Below the pieces are notes generated by a model. It searched no databases, was not told where the DNA came from, and worked only from the letters and a program-made list of their open reading frames with translations. Positions 17,705-29,300 of a DNA stretch of 64,000 nt are shown here, in pieces. Source of the stretch: [Mycoplasma] phocae (GTDB lineage: Bacteria; Bacillota_I; Bacilli_A; Mycoplasmatales; Metamycoplasmataceae); the NCBI RefSeq assembly GCF_003332325.1, contig NZ_CP029295.1, forward strand, positions 310,001 through 374,000. Direction: 5' to 3'. The translations under genes were made by a program, and so were the position numbers. How positions within the stretch are numbered: the stretch's first letter is position 1; every line of letters starts with the position of its first letter.

Positions 17705-19951
17705 TTATTTTAAAGTAATGGTTGCTATTCCTTGAGTTTTCGATGCAATATTAGTAATAGACGCAGATTGACCAAAAGTAGTTTGTGTTGCATTTCTTAC
17801 AACTAACTCCAAATCATAAACAATGCTAAATTTATTATTTCCTCCAGTAGATGAATCTTTAATTTCAGAAATTCTAAAATCTAACTTAACGGGCATTAAA
17901 GAATCATTTACATTTCATTTGAATGAAAATCCATGTTTTAGTAAAAAATCTCTTCTTTCTTGTGGGGTTTTAATTTCTTTTAAAAATCCTATAAATTTAG
18001 AAAAACTTTCAAATTCTTTATTAATTGCTGCTAATCCACCATTATGTGATAGTGTTAATAATTTTTCATTGTTTTTAAGAATATAACGATTAACTGGTTC
18101 AAATCCACCGTAAGTTCAGATTCTTTCTCTTACTACACTGAAACGTTTAGCAGTAATCTTAATAAAGACTTGACCTACAATATCATTATAATCGGTTTCA
18201 ATTTTTACATTAGTATCAAGATCAACATCGCCACCTTTGTATTTTATTGATAATTTATCTTTAAATTTTTCAATATTTGAAGCTGGAAGTTCTCTTAATT
18301 TTGATGATTCTAATTTTACATTATCAACATAAATATTTGGAACTCTTACTAATTCATCTAAATAAATGGTGCTATTTTCTTTTTGGTTTTTTTCAAAATT
18401 GCTTTCAACTTGACCAAGTTTGTTATTTTTAATATCATCTATTTCTTTTTTCAATAAATCTAAATTGGTTTTAATATGCTTTTTAAAATCAACAGTGTCT
18501 GCATTTAATCGATTGTATGTAGATTCGCCAATATTAATGGTTGCTTTGAATTTTCTTAGCGCAGCAGTATCACCAGCTAATTTTCTTGATTCAACATCAG
18601 CAGCAATGTAATCTCTTTTAAGACTACTGGTAATTTGTGATAAATTTTCATTTTCTGATTTAATTTGATCTTCTTTATCTTGTTTTCTTAATTTAAGATC
18701 ATCTAGTTTTCTGCTAGCTTCTGTTATTTTATCTTTTAATTCATTAATTTCTTTAGATAATTTTTCTTTTTCTAGTTTTGGTTTTAACTCACTCGCTTTC
18801 TTAATAGAAGCTTCTAGATCTTCTACTGCTTTAGTTAGTTCTTCTAATGATGTTGCTTTTTCTGAGTTATCAATACTATTTTGAATTTCATTAATTATGC
18901 CAGTATTTTGATCTATTAATTGTTTATTTTCTTGTATTTTTTTTGTTAAACGAGCTTCTAAAGTCGCTTTTTCTTCTTTTAGGATTTTTAGACCGGCTTC
19001 AATTTTTTCAGCTTCTGGGCCAAGACCTAGTTTATTAGCTAAATCTTTAACACCATTTGAAGATTCGATTAAGAAATTAACTTCTTTTAAAAGGTTTTCG
19101 ATATCTACAGCAGCAATTGCTTTTGCCGATTTTTCTTTGATTCTATTAATTTTTTCTGATAGTCCAGCAGCAAATATTCTAACACTTTCTCTTTGTTGTT
19201 CTGTACTTTGGCTATTTATTTTACCTTTTAATTCATTAATTTTTGCGGTAGTTTCATTTATTAATCCTGATAGTTTATCTGCTTCTTCAATTAATAGCAT
19301 TTTTCTTGCGTTTTCTTCAATTGGTTTAGATACAACTAACAATTTTTCCATTTCTCTAATAATATATTCAAATTCAGGAATAGTAACTGCTTCATTAGCT
19401 TTTTTAAGAGCATTTGAAAGATTTTCAATTGCTTCATTTACGATTGCTTGGTATTGAAGCAATTTCTTTAATTTAGATTTAGCTAATTCTAATGCTTTTA
19501 GAGCTTCTCTCACTGTACCATTTAAAGCATCACGATCTTCTCTCAATTCAACTTTCTTTTCATTTTTCAAAGCAATTTCAATTGCACGATTAACAATAAT
19601 TAAGGCACCTCTACCAAAATTAATTGCTTCTTCAAGATATGCTATACCAACTTGATAATCTTTTATTGTTAGTTCTTTATAAGCATTTCTTGTACCTTTT
19701 TGTAGAACATTAATAACTTTAATAAGATATTTTCTTAGTAAATCATATTCCTCATCCTTGTTAGGATCATATCTTCTAGCTTTTTGTTCTTCTTGTTTTG
19801 TAAGTCCAGTTTTTGGATCTTTAATTATATCATCGCGATTATTGTTATATTTAGCATACAATGCCGCAACAGTTATTGTTGATAAGATAAAAATACCACT
19901 GGTAACACTTAGAATAATTTTTTTCTTTTTCTTATCTTTTGAGTAACTCAT
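17705..19951 (-). CDS. Membrane-anchored coiled-coil protein, tandem paralogue 1
   Basis: 748 residues. A very basic start (KDKKKKK) and one membrane segment (about 12-31) form an uncleaved signal anchor with no lipobox. It is followed by the family block DPKTGLTKQEEQKARRYDPN. Residues about 70-600 are Lys/Glu/Leu-rich with heptad spacing, predicted as long helical hairpins or coiled coil. A C-terminal ~130-residue domain ends with RNATQTTFGQS, shared by all three copies. It is likely a surface-exposed or periphery structural protein. AAGGAG precedes ATG, and the hairpin at 17672-17694 ends it. No named family is assigned. Confidence 0.8.
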
Positions 19952-20172
19952 AAATTCTCCTTTTTATTCATTTAACAGATGTTCATATTTTGTTGAATAA
20001 AAACATATTATTATTAAAATAATACGTTTATAGATATAAGTATATACAAAATAAATTTTTTTTAAAAAATTTCACAAAAGTTAATATTAATTTTCTTTAT
20101 TAATAACATTTTATTCATAAAATTAGCATTTTTTATAAAAAATCTTCAAAATTTATTTTGCGAATTATTAAT

Positions 20173-22419
20173 TTATTCAATAAAGATAGTTGCTTCTGCT
20201 TTATTATCACCATTTATGCCAGATATACCTTCTTTTTGTCCAAATGTTGCTTCAGTGGCATTTCTTATAACAGCATTAAAACGATAAATAAGGGTAATCG
20301 AATTTTCTGTAGCAGCAAATTCATCTATTAAAAAGCTTAACGCAACAGGTTTGGCAACATCTTCTATTTTTCACCTATATGAAAAGCCATTTTCTTTCAA
20401 GAAATCTCACCTTTGTAATCCTGATTCAGCTCTAATTGCGGCGATGAAATCTAATAATTTGTCGCCATACTCTTCTTTAATTTTTTCTTTTAAAGTTTTG
20501 GTTCCTCTGTATGATAATTCAAGTAAATCTCTTTTATTTTTAGCAAAATAATCTTCAAATTTTTGGTATCCATTAAATGTTCATATTTTTTCTTTTTCAA
20601 CACCAAAACGATTAACTCTTACCCTTACTAAAAGCTTTCCTTCGACGTCATTGTAGTCAGTTTCAATTTTTACATTAGTATCAAGGTCAACCAAACCTTC
20701 ATTAATTTTAAGTACTAATTTATCCTTGTTTTTATCTATATTAGATGGTAGATGTTCTTTTAGTGACATAACATCACTTAATTTTTGATTGCCGTAGTAT
20801 ACATTATCAGGTCTTTCTAGCAGTTTTGATACATAAGTTTCACTAAGATCCTTTTGGTTTCTAGCAAAACCATCTTCAACTTGTTTAACTTTTCCTTTAA
20901 TTTCATCAATTTTATTTTTCAATGCCGCAATATTATCAGCAATATGTGGTTTAACAAAAATATTTGTATCAGCATTTAATCTATCATATGTAGCTTCTGA
21001 AATTTGAAGTTTTGATTTAAGATTTCTTAAAGCGCTAGTATCACCAGTTGTTTTTTTAGATTCCTCATCAGCCTTTTTGTAATCTGAATCAAGACTAGTA
21101 ACAATTCTGGTTATATTTTCTTTTTCAGTTTGAATTTGGTCTTCAATATCTCTTTTTTGATTTTTAATATTTTCTAGTTTTTGTTGAGCTTCAGAAATAG
21201 CATCTCTTACTTCACCAAGTTCTTTTGAAAGTTTTTCATCTCTTAATGCTTTTTGTAAATCGATAGAATTTTTAATTGATTGTTCGATTTTTGCAATTAT
21301 ATCGTCAATGTCTTTCAATGATTTAACATTTTCTGAATTCTTGATATGATTTTGAATTTCTTCAACAAATGCTTTAGTTCTATCTTGCAATACTCTATTA
21401 GTTCTATTTTTTTGTTCTAAACGGTCTTTTAGTGCTTTTTCTTCTGCTTCTAATACTTTTATATAATTAGCAATTTTTGCTGAGTCTTCAGTAAGACCTA
21501 ATGTATCTGCTAAATCTTTTACAGCTTTTGCTGAATCAGTTAGATATTTTATTTCTTTTAAAACATCTTCGATATCAACAGCGGTTTGAGCCTTTGCTGC
21601 TTTTTCTTTGATTTTATTAATTTTTTCTTGTAATCCGTTAGTAAATACTTTAACGCTTTCTTTTTGTTGATCAATACTTTGATTACCAATTTTTGATTTT
21701 AATTCAGCAATTTTAGCAACTGAAGCTTCTAATGTTTTTGCTAATTTATCAGCTTCTTCAATTAATAGTAATTCTCTTGCTTTTGCTTCAACTGGTATAT
21801 ATAATGCATTTAATTTTTCTAATTCCGTGATTATAAAATTAAATTCAGGAATAGTAACTGCGCCTTCTGATTTTTTAATTGTAGATTCAATATTAGCAAT
21901 TGCTTCATTCACGATTGCTTGATATTCAACTAATTTTTTCAATTCATTTTTAGCAACTTCAAGGGCTTTAATAGCTTCTTTTAGAACTGCGTTTAGCGCA
22001 TCCCTATCACCCTTTAATTCAACTTTCTTTTCATTTCTTAAAGAAACTTCAATTGCTCTATCAACAATAAGTGAAGCACCCTTCCCAAAACTAATGGCTT
22101 CCTCTAAGTATGCTATACCAATTTGATATTCTTTTAGATTTAGTTTTTGTTGAGCATTTTTTGTTCCTTTTTGTAAAACTTTAATAACTTTGATAATGTA
22201 TTTTCTTAATAGATCATATTCTTCGTCTTTGTTTGGATCATATCTTCTAGCTTTTTGTTCTTCTTGTTTTGTAAGACCAGTTCTTGGATCTTTTATTGTA
22301 TCACTTTTGTTAGTGTTGTATTTTGCGTATAGTGAAGCAACAGTCACTGTTGATATAATAAAAATACCAGCTGTGACACTCAAAATAATTTTTTTATTTC
22401 TGCTTTTTAAGGAATTCAT
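20173..22419 (-). CDS. Membrane-anchored coiled-coil protein, tandem paralogue 2
   Basis: 748 residues, exactly the length of paralogue 1. It has the same architecture: basic start and membrane anchor (about 9-28), block DPRTGLTKQEEQKARRYDPN, coiled-coil body, and a C-terminal domain with RNATEATFGQK. Four UGA Trp codons in the last 170 residues are needed to reach TAA 20173. GGAGAGG lies upstream of ATG. Its C-terminal region is closer by eye to paralogue 3 than to paralogue 1 (shared KTLKEKIK(E/D)EYG), which points to a later 2/3 split. No clear hairpin terminator was found downstream. Confidence 0.8.
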
Positions 22420-22780
22420 AAAAACCTCTCCGTTTTCTTTTCAATAGTGTTTAAAGTATTAAACATTTTCTTATTTCACTAAATTATTAGTAAACTAAAT
22501 AATATTTACTAAAAAAATAATTAAATAAATGTTACCACATATTAATTTTTTATTAATAAAAAAAGCTTAATTCTTATAAAAAAAATATATAAATTAAGTC
22601 ATTTTTTAGATAATAACAATAAAAAGATAAATTTATAAATAAATTTAATTTTTTATGCATTAATGGATTTTAACTGAATAATTTTTTAAAAAAATGACAT
22701 TTCTAAATTGATTATAATTAGGGTAATTTATAGAAATATTCAATATAAATATTCGCTTTTTTAATAATTTAAAAGATCAA
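22420..22780. other. Intergenic between coiled-coil paralogues 2 and 3
   Basis: About 360 AT-rich bases. No gene is seen. It should contain the promoter of paralogue 2, since a terminator precedes it on the minus strand. Confidence 0.6.
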
Positions 22781-22781
22781 A

Positions 22782-22803
22782 AAATACCCGAAAAAGGGTA
22801 TTT
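22782..22803 (-). terminator. Terminator of the third coiled-coil paralogue
   Basis: AAATACCC (22782-22789) / GGGTATTT (22796-22803), loop GAAAAA. It sits directly after the TAA at 22808-22810 and has the same stem as at 17673-17694. Confidence 0.75.
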
Positions 22804-22807
22804 AATA

Positions 22808-25060
22808 TTATTTAACAACTATGGTTGTTTGTCCTGGTTTATTTTCTCCAAGTGGTAAAGATAAGAGTGCATTTGAATTACCAAAAGTTGTATTTGATGC
22901 GTTTCTTAAAACAACGATTGGAGTGAAAGTAACAATAAATGAATTTTCTCCAGCTGTCACATCATTAATTAATAAATTATAAAAAATTAATTTAGAAGAA
23001 TCCACTAGATTTAATTTATATGAAAAGCCTTGTTTTCTTAGAAAATCTCATCTATCGTGATTTGGATTTTTCTTAATAGCTTCAACAAAATTTTCTATAC
23101 TGCCTCCATATTCATCTTTGATTTTTTCTTTTAATGTTTTTTGGCCAGTGTAAGATATATTTAATATATTTCCTTTATTTTTTTCAAAATAATCATTGAA
23201 TTTTTTATATCCTTCAAACATTCAGATGGTTTCTTTTTTAACACCAAAACGGTCTGCTTTTACCTTTACAAAAAGTTTTCCTTCATAATCATTGTAATCA
23301 GTTTCAATTTCTACTTTAGTGTCAAGATCTACTAATTCACCATCGTTTTTAAGTGATATTTGATTTTTAATTTTTTCGACATTTGATGCAAGGCTTTTTC
23401 TTAAAGTTGAGGCATCAGTTAATTTTTCATTTCCAAAGTAAATATTATTTGGAGTTCCTAAAATTTTATCGACATAAATTTGACTAACATCTTTTTGATT
23501 TCTTGCGTAGTTTGCTTCAACATCGGCAATTTTACCTTTTATATCATCGATTTTATTTTTTAGTGATTCTAATTCACTGGTAATGCGTGGTTTAACAAAA
23601 GTATTACTATCAGCATTTAATCTATTATAGGTGGCCTCAGAAATTTGAAGCATAGATTTTATTTTTCTTAAAGCACTAGTATTACCAGCTGCTTTTTTAG
23701 ATTCAACGTCAGCGTTTTGATAATCTGTTTGAAGATTTCCAACGATTTTTCCTATATTTTCTTTTTCTGTTTGAATTTGATCTTCAATATCTCTTTTTTG
23801 ATTTTTAATATCTTCTAATCTTTGTTTAGCATTAGAGATAGCATCTCTTATTTCATTAATTTTATTTGATAGTTTTTCAACTTCTAATTTAAATTTTAAA
23901 TCCTCAGATTTTTTCAAAATTTCTTCAATTTTTGAAATTGAATTATCTAAATCTTCGATTGTTTTAGGATTATTAGATTCATTAATTTTATTTTGAATTT
24001 CTTTAATTACTGCTTCAGTTTCGGTTTGTAAAACTTTATTAGATTTAGCTTTTTCTTCTAAACGTTTTTCTAAATTAGTTTTTTCATCTTCCAATGTTCT
24101 TAAATATTCAATGATTTTTGCTGCTTCTTCATTAAGTCCTAGTTTAACTGCCAAATCTTTAACACCATTAGATGATTCAATTAAAAATTTGACTTCTTTT
24201 AAAGCTTCTTCAATATCAACTGCCGCTACTGCGTTTTTAGATTTTTCTTGAACTCTTGAAATTTTTTCTGGTAAACCTGCGACAAATAATCTAACACTTT
24301 CTTTTTGTTGTTCAAGGGTTTGGTTATTAACTTTTGATTTTAAATCGTTAATTTTAAGAACAAGAGCGTCCAATAAATCAACTAACTTATTAGCTTCTTC
24401 TGTTAATAGTAATTCTCTTGCCTTCGCTTCAATTGGTCTAGATTCAGAATTTATTTTTTCAAGTTCTGCAATTAAGAAGTTGAACTCAGGAATAGTAACT
24501 GCTTCATCTGCTCTTTTAAGCGCTGATTCAATATTTTTAATAGTTTGATTAACAAGCGCTTGATGTTGAATTATTCTTCTTAATTCTGCTTTTAAAACTT
24601 CAAGAGCCTTAATTGCATCTTTTAAAACAGTATTTAAAGTATCCCTGTCTTCTCTTAATTCTATTTTTCTTTCATTTTTTTGTGAAATTTCAATTGCTCT
24701 AGCTACAATAAGCGAAGCACTTTTACCAAAATTAATAGCTTCTTCTAAATATGCAATTCCAATTTGATGATCTTTTAAATCTAATTTTTGTTGAGCATTT
24801 TTTGTTCCCTTTTGTAAAACTTTAATAACTTTGATAAGATATTTTCTTAATAATTCATATTCCTCATCTTTGTTTGGATCATATCTTCTAACTTTTTGTT
24901 CTTCTTGTTTTGTAAGACCAGTTTTTGGATCTTTTATTATTTCGGTTTTATCATTATTGTATTTTGCATATAAAGACGCAACAGTTATTGTTGATAAAAT
25001 AAAAACACCAGCACTAATACTTAAGATAATTTTTTTCTTTTTACTTTTTAAAGAATTCAT
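22808..25060 (-). CDS. Membrane-anchored coiled-coil protein, tandem paralogue 3
   Basis: 750 residues. Start MNSLKSKKKK, membrane anchor (about 10-28), DPKTGLTKQEEQKVRRYDPN, long Lys/Glu-rich coiled coil and the C-terminal block RNASNTTFGNS. It is first in transcription direction of the three head-to-tail copies. AGGAAG precedes ATG. Separate terminators at copies 1 and 3 and ~220-400-base gaps suggest each copy has its own promoter, so expression could differ. The array probably arose by gene duplication; the function could be adhesion, cytoskeletal attachment or surface variation, none shown by the sequence. Confidence 0.8.
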
Positions 25061-25279
25061 AAAACTTCCTTTTTATATATGTTTATAATTATCAATTTTA
25101 CACACTTTTTTTATTTTTAATAAACATTTGATAAATTTTAAACTAAATTTACAAAATTTTAGCCTTAAAATAAAGGTATTATAAGTTATATTTAGTAAAA
25201 TAAAAATAGTCATATTTCAGATTATAAAAGTGAATTTTTTGTTCAAAAACAAAGAAAATTTATTGAAAAAATAAAGAAA

Positions 25280-26389
25280 TTAAACCTTTTGCGATTCAAT
25301 AACAAAATCAACTTTTAGTTTAAAATCTTTATTTTCAATATTATGTGGTTCTTGTGAATTTAGATAAGGTAAATATAATCCATACTCATATTTTTCACCT
25401 TTAATTCGTATAGTGCTATTAGCTAATGAGAAAAAACTAGCATTAAATCTAATTTCAGGATTTATTAGCCCATTGCCATCGCTATCCGTTTCAACAAATG
25501 TTAAATCACCGTTAAACTTAAATGGAATAAAAAAGAATTTCGTTTTTTCTTTAGTCGCCACTAATTCTCGAGTTAATCTAAAGAAATAATTACCCTTTGT
25601 AAATTCATTTTGAATTAATAAACTTCGATCAATGTAATTTAAATTCTTATTTTTATTTATATTATCAAGAATTTTTTTGATTTCAATTTTATTTTTATTA
25701 TTAAGATCATCAGAGCGATAAGTATTTGTTGTGAAAAAATTTAATTTTCAATTTTCATTAAATGAACTTTGAACTCTACTATTTGAATTATGCGAGATAA
25801 TTCTTTGATTTGTTGCTATGTTAGTCTCTTCAGATGTTTTAATTGTAAAATTCCTTATAACTTTAAATTCTGGATTTTTTGATTGGCTTGATAATTGAAT
25901 ATCAAAGTGCAAAGTTTTTTTATCTATTAAATCAAGAATAACATTAGCAATAGTAGCTTTTACATTTGGTTCTATTAATTTAAAATTTAGTGGTTTTAAA
26001 ATACTATTATCTAAAAGATTTAAATTGCTAAATAATTCTCGCATAATATCTTCGGGTTTACCGTTAATAGTGATGTTGTCATCTCATGCTAGTATTCCAT
26101 TTGGATTTTTATCCTTATCATATTTAGCTTGATGAACTAAAAATATATTAGCACTAGAATCTCATAATTTTAATGGTTCTTTTGTTTGTTTGATTCCAAC
26201 TGCCAAGCCAATTATAATTGCGGCGGCTGCTGCCCCCAATGAAAAAAATATAATACTTCTAGCTTTTCTTAGTTTAACAGTTTTCTTTGCCGTGTCTTTA
26301 AATTTTATTTGATCATCAGCAGAAACTTTTTTTTCAATATCTTCATCTCACGGATCTTTGGGATTTTTTTTATTTCTAAATCGATCCAT
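25280..26389 (-). CDS. Single-pass membrane protein downstream of the giant helicase
   Basis: 369 residues. A cytoplasmic N-terminus of about 44 charged residues is followed by one membrane segment (about 45-68, GAAAAAIIIGLAVGI) and an extracytoplasmic beta-rich domain. It starts 1 base after the helicase stop (TAA A ATG), so it is co-translated with it. Part of the C-terminal region (FFIPFKFNGDL, then an FFSLANSTIRI-like strand) weakly recalls the beta-rich module proteins at 3117-4265 and 9025-10194. No named family is recognised. The operon suggests it works with, or near, the helicase and the upstream EIIB-like membrane protein. Confidence 0.75.
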
Positions 26390-26390
26390 T

Positions 26391-29300
26391 TTACTCTCCG
26401 ATATATTTTTCAAATTCGGTTGTTTTATCTTCAGATTCTTCAGGACCCATTAAGTTAAATTCTTTAAGATAATCTGAAACTGTATTTTTAGCTGAATCAT
26501 CATCAAATTTTTCCAATTTGTTTGAATTTTCATCATTTTTTCTTGCTATATCATTTTTTTCATCTTGGTGATTATCAAATTTATTATCATCATTGCTATT
26601 AGATTTATCATGATTTGATGAATTATCAGCGTCAGCCATTTCATCTCAATTATCAGAATATATTCATCCATCTAAATCATCTTCTTCTAATTCAGTATTT
26701 TTTTCTTTATTTTTATTTAAATTATTAAAGTTTAATTCGGTTTCAGATGTGCTTTTAATTTGATGTTGTGCTAATTGCTCATGACTACTAAAATGATTCA
26801 AATTTTCACTGTCTAAATCATTCATCTGCATTTCTAATGTCTTTTCATCATTATCTAAATTAGTATCTTCTTTTGTTTCATCAACAATAATTTTAGAATT
26901 GTTTGTTTCACTATCAAAATCATTTGTCTCATCTTCATTTTTAAATAAGTCGTTAAAGTCTTTAATTTCTTCATCAGAATTTTCAAAACTTTCATCAGTA
27001 CTAATTTCTTCATTTAAAGTGTTTTGTGATAAATTATCAATATTTTCAAACATATTATCTTCAGCTTTAAATTCATTATCTTCTATATGATCATTTTCTA
27101 TTTGGTCATCATTATGATTTTCTAATGTTTCAGCATTTTTATTTATTTCTTCAGATTCAATATCAAACATATCTTGAAATTTATCATCATTTTCGTCAAC
27201 AATTGAATTTTGATTATCGTCATCATATTTAAAATTAGTCATTTGATTATGATTAATTTCTTCGTCGATTATTTGATCATTATTATCGACTCTATTTTGA
27301 AGATTAAACACATCGACAACTTCAGTTTTATTGTTATTTACCACAGAATTTTGATTTTCAACATCTTTATCAAAATCATCAGAAATAACATCATTTTCAA
27401 TATTAAATTTATCACTAAAGTTGAGGTCATTAACATCATCATTTGAAATATTTGTCTCGGTTGAATGTTCTTGTTTGCTTGATTCATTAGATTTAATATC
27501 TAGCTCATTATTTTCTAAACCATTAGTAAAATTGTCATTTAAATTTGTATTTTCTAAATTTATAATTTCATTATCATTATTTTCGTGATCAATTTCACTA
27601 TTTAAATTATTTGGCATAGGCAATGATTCTAAATTTTGTGCATCATCTTCAAAAGTATTTTCTTCGAAATTATCATCTTCAATTTCGCTTTGATTTACTG
27701 AATTTTTTAGTTCATCACTAATATATTCACTTTCGTAATTTTTATCTAAATAAGCGCTCGGATTCTTATTATCAACGCTATTATCTTCTTCTTTAAGATT
27801 TACATTTGATGTTTCATCCTCAACATCATAAAAACCGGTGTTGTAATAAATATCTTCAGTTAAATCATCGAAATTGCTAACTTCTTCTAATTCTTCTTCA
27901 GTTTCTTCGCCATTATCATTTTCATTAGCGTTCGAATCTAAAGTAGGGTCTTGAATTTGATTTTTTTGTATATTTTCTTGATAATCTTCTAAATTATTTA
28001 AATTTTCTTCATTAATAATCCCAAGATTTTGATTCATTGGTTCAGATTTTGGGTTTTCATCTACATTTAAAACATTGTAATTTAGATGTGATTTAGAATC
28101 ATCATCTGCCTCAATTTTGTCTTCATCTAAAACATTGTAATTTAGAGATTTGGAATCATCATCTGCTTCAATTTCGTCTTCATCCAAAACATTGTAATTT
28201 AGATGAGATTTAGAATTATCATCTGCTTCAATTTCAACTTCGTGTAAATCACTTCGATTTAAATGTTTTGATATTTCTAAAATATTTTCAGGAGATTCTT
28301 CAATATTTTCATTGTTTTTTGGTTGATTTTCTAATTCAAGTTCATTATCGATATCGAGATCTAATCTAATTATTCTAGTTGATTCATTTTCATGTTCTAA
28401 ATCTTCTTGAATATTTTTTTCCTTATTAAAATTTTCTTCAACATGAAAATCTTCAATTTCATCATCATTTTCTAAATCTGGTTCAATTGATCTAATTACA
28501 ACTGGTGGTCTTTGCCTTGCAATTCTATCAGATTCAAAATTCTTTGTTGCAATTAATTCTTTATTAATTTTTTCTTTAATTTCACTAATAATTTTGTATT
28601 TTTTAATAGGTCATTCATGTTTAGAAATGATAGTGATTGGATAAGCTTTTGATTCTAAGAATTTTATTCCATCCTTAAATTTTAGATAATTTTCATAATT
28701 ATTAATATAGTCATAATAATCGATTATGAAACCATGAATTAATTTATTGGTAATCATATTAATTAAGACGATGTCAATTGTCTTGGTTCCAATTGAATAA
28801 TCAGAAATGAATTTTAAATTATTATGATCCTGAACTAATTGTTGTAATTGCGACAAAATTTCTTTTTTATATTCAACGTCTTCATTAATTGAAATATTTC
28901 TAGTAATTTCAATCATGTCATCATCAACTTCATCTAAATAGTTTTTTTGTTCTTCAAGTGATAAATCTAGAAATTTTAATCATTCTTTAAAAATTCGCAT
29001 ATCAGTTGTTGAATTTTCAGTAATTTGAACATCATCAGCATAAATTGATTTAACAACGATAATTTTTTCTCTAGCTCGTGAAATAGCTACATTTAAAGCA
29101 TTTTTTCCGCCTGCTCTTGCGACATAAGTTCCATATAACGATGTATTTTTATCATAAACTACTGACATAATAACAAGGTCAGCTTCATCACCTTGTATAT
29201 TTTCAATATTTTTAAGTGAAATTTGTCCTGAATTAATAGCATTTTCAAGTTCGGGTTCATTACCAAAAATTAAATTCATTAAATAATCTTGTTGTTTAAC

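Noticed and set aside
20127-20144. ATTTTTTATAAAAAAT palindrome as terminator of coiled-coil paralogue 2
   Set aside because: Pure A/T palindrome with no loop or G/C; expected by chance in this composition.
26391-28920. Separate acidic gene downstream of the helicase
   Set aside because: The frame is continuous with the helicase and there is no internal start with a ribosome-binding site.
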